In this document: positions 46,286-54,712 of the stretch, one piece after another
Layout of the letters: the number at the start of each line of letters is the position of its first letter
How positions within the stretch are numbered: position 1 is the stretch's first letter
Origin: Rhodospirillales bacterium BBD 1991-14
GTDB taxonomy: Bacteria; Pseudomonadota; Alphaproteobacteria; Kiloniellales; Kiloniellaceae
Length of the DNA: 64,000 bases
NCBI GenBank assembly: GCA_001657395.1
Contig: LYSY01000007.1
Location: 179,091 to 243,090 of the forward strand
Direction of reading: 5' to 3'
The notes under the pieces: generated by a model
Databases searched by the model: none
What the model was told of the DNA's origin: nothing
What the model saw: only the letters and a program-made list of their open reading frames with translations
Made by a program: the position numbers and the translations under genes

Positions 46286-46961
46286 GCTCGGCTCGGACCT
46301 TCTCCTCAAGGCGCGTGTGGGCGGCGCGCATCCAGGCACCGGTCTGGCGCGCCAGCGGGTCCTCCGCCGTCTCCAGCACGGCGGTCGCGGCGGCAAGCTG
46401 CTCGGGCTTCTTGTTCTGGCTGAGCTTCGCCTTGGCCTCCAGCCGCGCCACCGGAATCTCGAAGGCGACGACCCCGCGCATCATGGCCGTCATGAAGCCG
46501 TCCTCCAAGCCCTGCGTCGACCAGGGCTGCCGCGTCCCGTCCTCATGGAGGGCCACCAGGCGGTCGAGCATGCCGCGCAGGGCGAGCGGATCGTCGATGA
46601 TCCGCGGCGTGCCGTAGGCATGCACCGCCACGTAGTTCCAGGTCGGCACCGTCGGCGGGCCGCCGCCGTAGGAGGTCGGCGAGATGTAGCTGTGCGGGCC
46701 CTGAAAGACCGCCAAAGCGTGCTGGCCGCGGGCGGCCAGGGCCTCGAAGTCGCGCCACTGCGGATTGGCGCGGGCGAGATGGGCCAGCAGCGTGCCCTCG
46801 GGCCCGCCGTCGGGGTTGGGCGCCGGGTCGTAGAGGAACGGCAGGTGGCTCGCCTGCGCCGCGCCGTCGGGGGCGGTGATCAGGAGGCCGAAGTTGAAGG
46901 CTTCGATGACCGCGGCGATCTGCCGGCGGTCGTCGAGGCGGAAAACCTTGGGGACGAACAT
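46221..46961 (-). CDS. FMN-binding PaiB family protein
   Basis: A 246-residue protein of the PaiB / FMN-binding negative regulator family. The N-terminal split-barrel region (MFVPKVFRLDDRRQIAAVIE) and SYISPTSYGGGPPTVPTWNY match the family closely; WSTQGLEDGFMTAMMRGVV lies near residues 147-165. PaiB was described as a transcription regulator in Bacillus, but many members may be FMN or haem-binding oxidoreductases. The C-terminal 25 residues are a basic Glu/Arg/Pro tail that overlaps the start of the downstream phosphodiesterase gene. Confidence 0.92.
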   Translation of the reverse strand: MFVPKVFRLDDRRQIAAVIEAFNFGLLITAPDGAAQASHLPFLYDPAPNPDGGPEGTLLAHLARANPQWRDFEALAARGQHALAVFQGPHSYISPTSYGGGPPTVPTWNYVAVHAYGTPRIIDDPLALRGMLDRLVALHEDGTRQPWSTQGLEDGFMTAMMRGVVAFEIPVARLEAKAKLSQNKKPEQLAAATAVLETAEDPLARQTGAWMRAAHTRLEEKVRAEHDAKREPRPEPERKQGAEGPG

Positions 46962-47075
46962 GGGACGGGTCCGGTCTGACTGGGGTGCGGCGGCGCAACC
47001 TAGGCAGTCAGGCGGTTCTGCAAAAGGACCACTAGAGACCGAACACGGCGGACCACTTTTCGGCTGAACGCCGCT

Positions 47076-47426
47076 CTAGCGCAGCACCAGGCGGTAGGCG
47101 ATGAGGGCGACGAGACCGTAAACGAAGTTCAGCGCCAGCACGGTGGACCAGGGGGTCATGGCGCCGAGGCCGAGCTTGGCGAGCAGCGAGGGCGCCAGGG
47201 TCAGCAGCACCAGCGCCACGACGGCGCCCCAGGCGCCGCGCAGCAGCCGGTAGATCAGCGGTACGGCGGCGACGAAGGCAATGGCGATGACGTAGCGGTT
47301 CGGCACCACGGCCAGACGCTCGAAGAGGTCGGGACGCAGGAACAGGCCGGCCGCCGCCGCATTGGCCAGCGTCCCGGCGGCGCCGGCGATCACCACCGCA
47401 AGAACCGTTCGCAGGATCAGGATCAT
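47076..47426 (-). CDS. Hypothetical four-helix membrane protein
   Basis: A 116-residue protein with four hydrophobic segments: VLAVVIAGAAGTLANAAAAG, VIAIAFVAAVPLIYRLL, AVVALVLLTLAPSLLAKLG and VLALNFVYGLVALIAYRL. It has few charges outside the loops and ends in RLVLR. No family is recognised. The ORF spans its full length in the normal codon style of the region. It lies 78 bp downstream of the sdhB stop and on the same strand, so it may be transcribed with sdh. Confidence 0.7.
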   Translation of the reverse strand: MILILRTVLAVVIAGAAGTLANAAAAGLFLRPDLFERLAVVPNRYVIAIAFVAAVPLIYRLLRGAWGAVVALVLLTLAPSLLAKLGLGAMTPWSTVLALNFVYGLVALIAYRLVLR

Positions 47427-47503
47427 GTCCTAGAAGTAGTGCGCCGCCGCGCCAAACGCCAGGATTGTACGCGGCCTCTGGACGACTAAACCGCCAGCGC
47501 GCC

Positions 47504-48283
47504 TCAGCCCTTGCGCTCCACCATCAGCTTCTTGATCTCGGCGATGGCTTTCGCCGGGTTCAGACCCTTGGGGCAGGTCTTGGTGCAGTTCATGATGGTG
47601 TGGCAGCGGTAGAGCCGGAAGGGATCTTCCAACTGGTCGAGCCGCTCGCCCGTCGCCTCGTCGCGGCTGTCCGCGATCCAGCGGTAGGCCTGCAGCAGGA
47701 TGGCGGGGCCGAGGTAGCGGTCGCCGTTCCACCAGTAGCTGGGGCAGGAGGTGGAGCAGGAGAAGCAGAGAATGCACTCCCAGAGGCCGTCCAGCTTGGC
47801 GCGCTCCTCCGGGCTCTGCGGGCGCTCGCGCTCCGGCGCCGGGGTCTCGGTCTTCAGCCAGGGCTCGATGGAGGCGTACTGCGCATAGACCTGGGTCAGA
47901 TCCGGCACCAGGTCCTTGACGACAGGCATGTGCGGCAGCGGATAGACCTTCACCTCGCCCTTGATCTCGCTCAGGTACTTGGTGCAGGCGAGCGTGTTGG
48001 TGCCGTCGATGTTCATGGCGCAGGAGCCGCAGACACCCTCGCGGCAGGAGCGGCGGAAGGTCAGCGTCGGATCGATCTCGTTCTTGATCTTGATCAGCGC
48101 GTCCAGAACCATCGGCCCGCAGGACTCCAGGTCCACCTCGTAGGTGTCGACCTTCGGGTTCTCACCGTCGTCGGGGTTCCAGCGATAGACCCGGAAGGTC
48201 TTGGTCTTCGCGGCCTCGGCCGGCTTCGGCCAGGTCTTGCCGCTGCCGATCTTGGAATTGGCGGGAAGCGCAAACTCGACCAT
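47504..48283 (-). CDS. sdhB: Succinate dehydrogenase iron-sulfur subunit
   Basis: A 259-residue subunit that passes electrons from the flavoprotein to ubiquinone. [2Fe-2S] ligands C80, C85, C88 and C100 ([15 protein letters not shown]). [4Fe-4S] and [3Fe-4S] ligands lie in [16 protein letters not shown] and [17 protein letters not shown]. The length equals the family norm. Last gene of sdhCDAB; separated from sdhA by 71 bp. Confidence 0.98.
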   Translation of the reverse strand: MVEFALPANSKIGSGKTWPKPAEAAKTKTFRVYRWNPDDGENPKVDTYEVDLESCGPMVLDALIKIKNEIDPTLTFRRSCREGVCGSCAMNIDGTNTLACTKYLSEIKGEVKVYPLPHMPVVKDLVPDLTQVYAQYASIEPWLKTETPAPERERPQSPEERAKLDGLWECILCFSCSTSCPSYWWNGDRYLGPAILLQAYRWIADSRDEATGERLDQLEDPFRLYRCHTIMNCTKTCPKGLNPAKAIAEIKKLMVERKG

Positions 48284-48354
48284 CGAAATCTTTCTCTTCT
48301 CAGACTTCGGGAAAGGCTAAAGGGCGGTCCGTCGATCCCGGCCCGGCACGCGCC

Positions 48355-50142
48355 CTAGTAGACGCGGGCCTTGGGCGGGAAGGTCTGGACCTCGTTCGTC
48401 AGGGTGTTGAGGCTGACCGGGCGGCTGCCGAAGCGCACCTTGCCGTCTTCGCCACACCACGCCAGCGTATGCTTCATCCAGTTGGCGTCGTCGCGCTCGG
48501 AGAAATCCTCACGGGCATGGGCGCCGCGGCTTTCGGTGCGCTGGGCCGCCGATTCCATGGTCACCTTGGCCTGGAACATCAGGTTGTCCAGTTCGAGGGT
48601 CTCCACGAGATCGGAGTTCCAGATCATCGAACGGTCGGTGACCGCGATGTCGCCGCGCTTCTGCCAGGCCCGGTCCAGCTTTCCGACGCCTTCTGAGAGC
48701 GACTCGCCGGTGCGGAAGACGGCGGCATGGCTCTGCATGGCGCGCTGCATTTCCAGGCGCAGCTCGGCCGTCGGCGTCTCGCCCTTGGCATGGCGCGTCC
48801 TGTCGAGGCGGTCGAGGGCAGAGTCGCCGGCATCCTCCGGCAGCGGGCGCTGGGTGTCGCCGGGGGTCAGGATCTCGGCGCAGCGCTTGGCCGCCGAACG
48901 GCCGAAGACCACCAGATCGAGCAGCGAGTTGGAGCCCAGGCGGTTGGCGCCGTGCACGGAGACGCAGGCCGCCTCGCCGATGGCCATGAGGCCGGGCACC
49001 ACGGTGTTGGGGTTGCCGTTCTTCTCGGTCACAACCTCGCCGCTGTAGATCGCCGGGATGCCGCCCATGTTGTAGTGGCAGGTGGGCAGCACCGGGATCG
49101 GCTCCTTGGTGACGTCGACGCCGGCGAAGATGCGCGCGGACTCGGAGATGCCCGGCAGGCGCTCGTGCAGCAGCGCCGGCTCCAGGTGTTCCAGGTGCAG
49201 GTGGATATGGTCGTCCGCCTCACCCACGCCGCGGCCGTCGCGGATCTCCATGGTCATGGCGCGGCTGACCACGTCACGGCTGGCCAAGTCCTTGGCCGAA
49301 GGCGCGTAGCGTTCCATGAAGCGCTCGCCCTCGGAGTTGGTCAGGTAGCCGCCCTCGCCGCGCGCGCCCTCGGTGATCAGGCAGCCGGCGCCGTAGATAC
49401 CGGTGGGATGGAACTGCACGAACTCCATGTCCTGCAAAGGCAGGCCGGCGCGCGCCACCATGGCGTTACCGTCGCCGGTCTGGGTGTGGGCGCCGGTGCA
49501 GGAGAAGTAGACCCGCCCGTAGCCGCCGGTGGCGATGATCACCATCTGGGCGCGGAAGCGGTGGATGGTGCCGTCGTCCAGGTTCCAGGCCATGAGCCCG
49601 CGGCAGGAGCCGTCTTCCATGATGAGGTCGAGGGCGAAGTACTCGATGAAGAACTCGGCGTGCTCGCGCAGGCTCTGCTGATAGAGCGTGTGCAGCATGG
49701 CATGGCCGGTGCGGTCGGCCGCCGCGCAGGTGCGCTGGGCGATGCCCTCGCCGTAGTGGGTCGTCATGCCGCCGAAGGGGCGCTGATAGATGCGGCCGTC
49801 CTCGGTGCGGCTGAAGGGCATACCGTAGTGTTCCAGTTCGAGGATCGCCGGCGCCGCCTCGCGCACCATGTACTCGATGGCGTCCTGGTCGCCCAGCCAG
49901 TCAGAACCCTTGACGGTGTCGTACATGTGCCAGCGCCAGTCGTCCTCGCCCATGTTGCCGAGCGAAGCGGAGACCCCGCCCTGGGCCGCCACGGTGTGGC
50001 TGCGGGTCGGGAAGACCTTGGTCACGCAGGCGGTCTTCAGGCCCGCTTCCGCCAGACCCAGGGTGGCCCTGAGACCGGCGCCGCCGGCCCCGACGACGAC
50101 GACGTCATAGGTATGGTCGACTATCTCGTAGGACTTGGTCAT
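48355..50142 (-). CDS. sdhA: Succinate dehydrogenase flavoprotein subunit
   Basis: A 595-residue FAD-linked subunit. FAD motif [20 protein letters not shown] (about 15-34); the covalent-FAD histidine lies in [11 protein letters not shown] (about 47); active-site [20 protein letters not shown] and the C-terminal FAD-binding [16 protein letters not shown] are present. It oxidises succinate to fumarate. The N-terminus [20 protein letters not shown] is as in other alphaproteobacteria. There is no premature stop or frameshift. Confidence 0.98.
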   Translation of the reverse strand: MTKSYEIVDHTYDVVVVGAGGAGLRATLGLAEAGLKTACVTKVFPTRSHTVAAQGGVSASLGNMGEDDWRWHMYDTVKGSDWLGDQDAIEYMVREAAPAILELEHYGMPFSRTEDGRIYQRPFGGMTTHYGEGIAQRTCAAADRTGHAMLHTLYQQSLREHAEFFIEYFALDLIMEDGSCRGLMAWNLDDGTIHRFRAQMVIIATGGYGRVYFSCTGAHTQTGDGNAMVARAGLPLQDMEFVQFHPTGIYGAGCLITEGARGEGGYLTNSEGERFMERYAPSAKDLASRDVVSRAMTMEIRDGRGVGEADDHIHLHLEHLEPALLHERLPGISESARIFAGVDVTKEPIPVLPTCHYNMGGIPAIYSGEVVTEKNGNPNTVVPGLMAIGEAACVSVHGANRLGSNSLLDLVVFGRSAAKRCAEILTPGDTQRPLPEDAGDSALDRLDRTRHAKGETPTAELRLEMQRAMQSHAAVFRTGESLSEGVGKLDRAWQKRGDIAVTDRSMIWNSDLVETLELDNLMFQAKVTMESAAQRTESRGAHAREDFSERDDANWMKHTLAWCGEDGKVRFGSRPVSLNTLTNEVQTFPPKARVY

Positions 50143-50221
50143 GCTCGGCCCTCAATTCCCCTTGTTGCGGTCACTGCGCATCCCCCGATGCCCCCTGCGG
50201 CCCGCTTCCTGTAAGCCCAGT

Positions 50222-50266
50222 CTATCGGCCCCGCCCAAATCAGCCCTGCCCCCATCAACCCTGCCC
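50222..50266. repeat. 15-bp degenerate tandem repeat x3 spanning the sdhD stop
   Basis: Read on the minus strand, GGGCAGGGTTGATGG, GGGCAGGGCTGATTT and GGGCGGGGCCGATAG follow one another (50266-50252, 50251-50237, 50236-50222). The first contains the sdhD stop TGA; because the unit is a multiple of three, the later copies repeat stop codons in the same frame. Confidence 0.88.
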
Positions 50267-50638
50267 AAACAGCAGCAGCAGGACCGAGAGAATCCCGGTC
50301 AGCGCCAGCACGATCGCCGCCGCCTTTGCCAGCAGCAGGCCGGCAATCTTGACCATCTCTCTATGGACGTAGTCTTCGATCACCACCTGCAAACCGAGGT
50401 AGGCGTGGTAAAAGGTCGCAGCGATCAGCAGGATCAGAAGACCCGCCACCACAGGCGATCCGGCCCAGGCGGCCACCGCCGCGTAGTCGGCGCCGCTCAG
50501 CGCAATCACCGATGCGCAGAACCACAGCGTCAACGGAATGAGGGCGACGGCGCTCAGACGTTGAGACCACCAGTGGCCGGTGCCGTCCTTGGCGGAACCA
50601 AGGCCCCTGACCCGTCCGAGGGGGGAGCGCAGACTCAT
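50255..50638 (-). CDS. sdhD: Succinate dehydrogenase membrane anchor subunit SdhD
   Basis: A 127-residue membrane subunit with three transmembrane helices. Conserved ATFYHAYLGLQVVIEDYVH contains the haem b ligand histidine and the quinone-site residues seen in SdhD. N-terminus MSLRSPLGRVRGLGSAKDGT, with GHWWSQRLSAVAL as the entry to helix 1, is typical of alphaproteobacteria. It starts 1 bp after the sdhC stop, indicating coupling. Its 3' end carries the degenerate tandem repeat. Confidence 0.96.
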   Translation of the reverse strand: MSLRSPLGRVRGLGSAKDGTGHWWSQRLSAVALIPLTLWFCASVIALSGADYAAVAAWAGSPVVAGLLILLIAATFYHAYLGLQVVIEDYVHREMVKIAGLLLAKAAAIVLALTGILSVLLLLFGQG

Positions 50639-50639
50639 C

Positions 50640-51035
50640 TCAGGCCCCTCCCATCATGGTGTAGCCGGCGATCCAGCTCACGAGGGTGAGGACCGCACTG
50701 GCCGCGACCACCAAAAGGCCGCTGCGCTCTGCCGTGCGCATCTCGAAGCCGTAGCCAGCATCCCAGAACAGGTGCCGGATGCCGTTGCAGAGGTGATAGA
50801 AGAGGGCGAAGGTCCAGCCGAAGAGCAGCAGCCGGCCAATGACGGAGCCGAGCAGTTCCTGCGCGGAGGCAAAGGCGCTGGGACCGCTCGCCGCCGCCGC
50901 CAGCCAATAGATCAGAAGCAGGGTCCCGACGGCCAGGGCCACCCCGGTGATCCGGTGCAGAATCGATAGGGTCGTCGTGATCTGCGGCCGGTAGACCTGC
51001 AAATGGGGGGAAAGGGGCCGATTGGAACTGCTCAT
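50640..51035 (-). CDS. sdhC: Succinate dehydrogenase cytochrome b556 subunit
   Basis: A 131-residue haem b subunit with three helices. The family signature RPLSPHLQVYRPQITTTLSI (about 6-25), HRITGVALAVGTLLLIYWL and the haem ligand in FYHLCNGIRHLFWD are present. The ATG at 51035 begins MSSSNRPLSPHLQ as in other SdhC proteins; a frame 55 codons longer is rejected. It is the first gene of sdhCDAB. The promoter should lie in the 51.04-51.25 kb region, where a repeated TAGACCGC (51210 and 51225 areas) is visible. Confidence 0.96.
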   Translation of the reverse strand: MSSSNRPLSPHLQVYRPQITTTLSILHRITGVALAVGTLLLIYWLAAAASGPSAFASAQELLGSVIGRLLLFGWTFALFYHLCNGIRHLFWDAGYGFEMRTAERSGLLVVAASAVLTLVSWIAGYTMMGGA

Positions 51036-51467
51036 ACGCGGCTGCTTTCTTTCGGCTGCTTGCCAATGGATGGTCCGGATTGTCGCTCGGATCCCGGTCG
51101 ACAGCGGCGATGCAGGAGGACCGGGCAGGCGGCGACAGTGAGGCGGGCGGCCGGGCTTTGTCTGTCCGCGCGGACCTTCATACCCGGTAAACCTCAACAA
51201 TCCGTCTAGACCGCTTGAGATTTAGACCGCAGCGCAGCACAAGTCAACGTGGCGCGCCACCTTCCCACACCAAGCCGTCCCAAAAAACACCACTGAATCA
51301 AAGGGTTTTCGGCATGGTCCCGGTGCGGTCAGGCCGCAGCGCGGCGCAGCGTCCGCCATCAGCAGATGGCCCGCGGCCCCGGACGGTTACGGTCTTTGCG
51401 GGCGGCTCAGAAAAGACCGCCCCAGCGTTGGCTGCCGCAGCCGGCGAAAGGGCAGCCGGACTTCAAC

Positions 51468-51528
51468 TGTGGACAGAGCTGTGGGCAAGATGTGAAGGAA
51501 TTGTGCAGGATCGAAGAAATTATGCACA
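51468..51528. other. Cluster of DnaA-box-like nonamers
   Basis: TGTGGACAG (51468), TGTGGGCAA (51480), TTGTGCAGG (51501) and TTATGCACA (51520) lie within 61 bp. The last differs from the TTATCCACA consensus at one position, the first two at two positions; the third is weak. A further TTGCCCACA occurs at 52215. An origin role is unproven. Confidence 0.4.
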
Positions 51529-51671
51529 AGATTCTCAGTCGTCACGGAAATTTCGTGTTGTCGCAAGGGCGAATTCGGGCGAGCATCTTCTTGCACGCGA
51601 AAGCGCCGAACGGCGGAAACGCGGCCCTTCCGGAGGGTTTCGGCCCATCGGAAAGCGGTACGAAGACCTTG

Positions 51672-52306
51672 GGCCTTCGGGTTTGTGGACTTTGGATCGC
51701 AGCGGTTCCCGGGGGCTTCGGCCTCTGCGGATCGGAGGAGGCGGATCTTCGGGTCTGACTCCGATGAGACGGCGGCCTTCGGGCCGGGGGACAGCGCCTC
51801 ATGGGCCCTCTCGGGGGCTTGAGAGGTCGGGTCGCAGGGTCCAGCGTTCGGGGATGGGTGGTCTCTTCGGAGGCAGCTTGTCCGGCGCCGATGATCGGGT
51901 TGCCCTGCAGTTCTTGATCATTGGTTTGGAAGGTGTCGGCCAGACCTTGTCTGTCATCTTCCAGCGGTGGCCGCTCCCCTTCCCCGTGTCGGGGGGCTGG
52001 TCAATCCGGGACGGCAGGACCTTCACCGGTCCTGCGAAGTCTCCCGACACCGGCGGCTCGCTTGCGGACCGAAGGGGTCAAAGAGAGAGGCTCTTCGGAG
52101 GCTGTTTCTTGGAGGCTTCAGGTCGGAGGGCGTGCCCTGCGCCGCCGTCTGAGCGGGAGCTGGTTCCTCGGAGCCACGCCCGTGCCCGGTCCGGGAGGGC
52201 TGTTTGCAGTGGGCTTGCCCACAGCACGACAGGCTGATCGGAGGCTGGAAGACCGGCTACGAGAGAAAGTGGGTGCCATCCAAGTGAGTTCGCTCCCTTC
52301 GGGGAG
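51672..52306 (+). ncRNA. Candidate structured RNA rich in C(UUCG)G tetraloop hairpins
   Basis: Seven stem-loops closed by a C(UUCG)G tetraloop occur on the plus strand only: loops at 51676-51679, 51717-51720, 51748-51751, 51778-51781, 51866-51869, 52094-52097 and 52298-52301, with stems of 3-5 bp, several extended by outer pairing (ATCGGAG 51731-51737 with CTCCGAT 51759-51765). An additional nested two-stem structure lies at 51986-52050. Boundaries, promoter and transcription are not determined; the coordinates simply enclose the hairpins. I know no described RNA class that this matches. Chance clustering in GC-rich DNA is the alternative. Confidence 0.4.
51986..52050 (+). other. Nested two-stem structure
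   Basis: GTGTCGGG (51986-51993) pairs with CCCGACAC (52043-52050), enclosing CAGGACC-TTCACC-GGTCCTG (52015-52034). Both stems are perfect. It belongs to the candidate structured RNA region. Confidence 0.6.
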
Positions 52307-52604
52307 GGTCACGATCTCGCAGCGCTTTATCGGTCACGCCAGGCCCGGTATCTGCGCGCAGATTATGACAAAGACCTCACTCGCCGCCGCGATCGCGCTG
52401 AGCTGGATCCAGCTCTTGAGGCGTCGGGTGTGCCCTTTCTTCCGGGGCACAGCGCAGTGGAGGTTTCCTCCTCTGCACCCGGCGCCTCAGTCATTACACG
52501 AGCGATTCCGCAGATTCAACTAAATTTTGTGGGGTCATCGAACTTTCACACAAGATTTGGCATGTCCGGGCGGTCGCAAGGCCGGTTCCGGCTGGCACCT
52601 GTCC

Positions 52605-53678
52605 TCAGCGCGGCACCAGCACGCTGTAGTCCAGGTCCAGCACCACCGCCGGATCGTACTTGCCGTCGGCGCCCTTGTGGGGAAAGCCGTCGCAGGGCTG
52701 GTCCTTGGCCGCCACCGAGCGCAGGCGCAGGACGCCGAGGTCCGGGCGTCCCTCGACCGGCAGCTTCTCCAGCACCTCCGACCAGGCATAGATGGTGTCG
52801 CCGGCAAAGCTGGGCGCCGCATGGGTGCCGGCGTTGATCGCCAGCAGCTTCACCGCGTTGCCCAGGCCGTTGAAGCTGAGCGCACGGGCCAGCGAGATGA
52901 TGTGGCCGCCGTAGACGATACGCCGGCCGAAGCGCCCCTGCCCTTCGGCGTGCTGGTTGAAGTGCACCCGCGCGGTGTTCTGGTAGAGCCGGGTGGCCAT
53001 CTGGTGTTCGGCCTCTTCGATGGTCATGGCATCGCCGTGATCGATGCGCTCGCCTGCCGCATAGTCGTCCCAGCGGTGCGGGCTGCCGGCAGCGGTGACG
53101 TCGAAGCCGGAAAGATCAAGGCCTTCGGGCAGGACGAAGTGCTCGGCGCCGACAGCCTCCGGCAGATCGGGCACCATCGCCTGCGGTGCCGGGGCCGCCG
53201 GGTCCTTCTTGCGCACCATGACCCAGCGGATGTAGTCCGCCACCATGGCGCCGTCCTGGTTGACCCCCTTGGTGCGCACGTAGACGACGCCGGTCTTGCC
53301 GTTCGAATTCTCCTTGAGGCCGATGACTTCGCTCTCCGCCGACAGCGTGTCGCCGGGATAGACCGGCGCGCCGAAGCGGCCGGCCGCATAGCCCAGGTTG
53401 GCCACCGCATTGAGGGAGATGTCAGGTACCGTCTTGCCGAAGACCACGTGAAAGACCAGCAGGTCGTCCAGCGGCGCCCGCGGCAGCCCGATGGCCCGGG
53501 CGAAGACGTCGGACGACTGCGGCGCAAAGCGCGACCCGTAGAGCGCTGTGTAGAGTGCCTGGTCGCCGGCGCTCAGGGTGCGCGGTGTCGCATGGCGCAG
53601 CACCTGGCCGAGGCGGAAGTCCTCGAAATGGTTCCCCGGGTTCTGCTTGGACACGGCAGGAGTCATCGCTGAAGCCAT
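52605..53678 (-). CDS. mch: MaoC-like dehydratase, probable mesaconyl-CoA hydratase
   Basis: A 357-residue double hot-dog protein. Two MaoC-like modules are visible (about 15-165 and 195-350); the first has DVFARAIGLPRAPLDDLLVF, and the second has the motif FNQHAEGQGRFGRRIVYGGH. The length and the neighbouring malyl-CoA thioesterase-like gene match mesaconyl-CoA hydratase, which converts mesaconyl-CoA to beta-methylmalyl-CoA in the ethylmalonyl-CoA pathway. The start directly abuts the stop of the upstream lyase/thioesterase gene. The wider pathway genes (ccr, ecm) are not in the window, so the assignment is probable. Confidence 0.85.
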   Translation of the reverse strand: MASAMTPAVSKQNPGNHFEDFRLGQVLRHATPRTLSAGDQALYTALYGSRFAPQSSDVFARAIGLPRAPLDDLLVFHVVFGKTVPDISLNAVANLGYAAGRFGAPVYPGDTLSAESEVIGLKENSNGKTGVVYVRTKGVNQDGAMVADYIRWVMVRKKDPAAPAPQAMVPDLPEAVGAEHFVLPEGLDLSGFDVTAAGSPHRWDDYAAGERIDHGDAMTIEEAEHQMATRLYQNTARVHFNQHAEGQGRFGRRIVYGGHIISLARALSFNGLGNAVKLLAINAGTHAAPSFAGDTIYAWSEVLEKLPVEGRPDLGVLRLRSVAAKDQPCDGFPHKGADGKYDPAVVLDLDYSVLVPR

Positions 53679-54560
53679 CTAGGCGGCGCTCTCCAGATCC
53701 GAAATCGCTTCGGCCAGGGCGACCAGCCGCTTTGCGTTCTCGACGTGCAGATTTTCGATCAGCTTGCCGTCGACCACGACGACGCCCTGGCCGGCCGCCG
53801 CCGCTTCGGCATGGGCGGTGATGATCTTATGCGACCAGGCGACCTCTTCGCCCGAGGGCGCGAAGACCTCGTTGGCCTTGGCGATGGTCTTGGGATGGAT
53901 CAGGGTCTTGCCGTCGAAGCCCAGTTCCCTGCCCTGTCGGCAATGGTCGGCGAAACCCTCGTCGTCGGAAAGATCCAGGTGGACGCCGTCGACGATGGCC
54001 TTGCCGTAGGCGCGGGCGGCCAGGATGCAGAGCCCCAGGCTGGTCAGCACCGGCAGGCGCTCGGGCGTGTGTTCGGCCTGAAGATCCTTCACGAGGTCGG
54101 AGGTGCCCATCACCAGACAGGTCACGCGCTGCGAGGCCGCCGCGATCTCCTGCGCGTTCAGCATACCCAGCGGCGTTTCCATCATGCACATGATGCCCAT
54201 CGCTGGCGGCGCGCCGGCGGCGTCCATGCGTGCCTCCAGATCGTGGACCATGGCCGCCGTCTCGACCTTGGGCAGCAGGATCGCGTCGGCCGTGGTGGGG
54301 GCGATCGCCGCAACGTCGTCGGCGCCCCAGGGGCTGTCGAAACCGTTCACGCGCACGATGAGCTCCCGCGCGCCATAGCCGCCCGCGGCCAGGGCTTCGA
54401 CGATCTGCCGGCGCGCGGTTTCCTTGGCATCCGGCGCCACGGCGTCTTCCAGATCCAGGATCAGCGCATCGGCCGGCAGGCTCCGGCCCTTTTCCAGGGC
54501 GCGGGCGTTGGAGCCGGGCATGTAAAGAACGGAACGGCGCGGACGGGCGCGGACGGTCAT
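53679..54560 (-). CDS. mcl2: HpcH/HpaI aldolase/citrate lyase family; probable (3S)-malyl-CoA thioesterase
   Basis: A 293-residue CitE-fold protein. Conserved LYMPGSNARALEKGRSLPAD, LILDLEDAVAPDAK (metal-binding Glu-Asp), PKVETAAMV, and GFDGKTLIHPKTI are present, and it ends in the GQGVVVVDGKLIENLHVENA segment characteristic of Mcl2-type thioesterases. Its length (about 290) also fits Mcl2 rather than the about 320-residue MclA lyase. The ATG at 54560 has GGGAGG 8 nt upstream. It is translated just before the mesaconyl-CoA hydratase. A malyl-CoA or citramalyl-CoA lyase remains possible. Confidence 0.82.
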   Translation of the reverse strand: MTVRARPRRSVLYMPGSNARALEKGRSLPADALILDLEDAVAPDAKETARRQIVEALAAGGYGARELIVRVNGFDSPWGADDVAAIAPTTADAILLPKVETAAMVHDLEARMDAAGAPPAMGIMCMMETPLGMLNAQEIAAASQRVTCLVMGTSDLVKDLQAEHTPERLPVLTSLGLCILAARAYGKAIVDGVHLDLSDDEGFADHCRQGRELGFDGKTLIHPKTIAKANEVFAPSGEEVAWSHKIITAHAEAAAAGQGVVVVDGKLIENLHVENAKRLVALAEAISDLESAA

Positions 54561-54712
54561 CGACAAAGCCTCCCGATGGCGAAACGACAGCGGCGGCGGG
54601 CGGTTATCCCGCACCTGCGAACACGGGTGGCGACTATAATGCACCACCGCCCTGTGGCAAGCTGCGGGCCCGAGACCATTCCGTAACCCGCCGCTATCCG
54701 CCGGAACCCACC

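Larger units (their letters stand above)
51210..52604. other. Gene-free interval of about 1.4 kb between sdhC and the mesaconyl-CoA hydratase gene
   Basis: The longest open frame here (plus strand, 51215-52237) encodes Arg/Ser/Gly/Pro-rich sequence without any domain, and no reading frame has a convincing ribosome binding site, so it is treated as non-coding. The interval contains a cluster of DnaA-box-like nonamers (51468-51528), an AT-richer patch around 51490-51570, at least seven UUCG hairpins, and a second AT-rich patch near 52500-52560. Transcribed products and replication function are both open. Confidence 0.7.

Noticed and set aside
51468..51528. Calling this a confirmed oriC
   Set aside because: Boxes are degenerate, flanking genes are not origin-linked and no GC-skew data are available; kept only as a low-confidence finding.
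51215..52237. A 340-codon open frame on the plus strand in the gene-free interval
   Set aside because: The translation is Arg/Ser/Gly/Pro-rich with no domain, no ribosome binding site and no plausible start; in DNA this GC-rich, long open frames arise by chance. The hairpin content argues for RNA or non-coding DNA.
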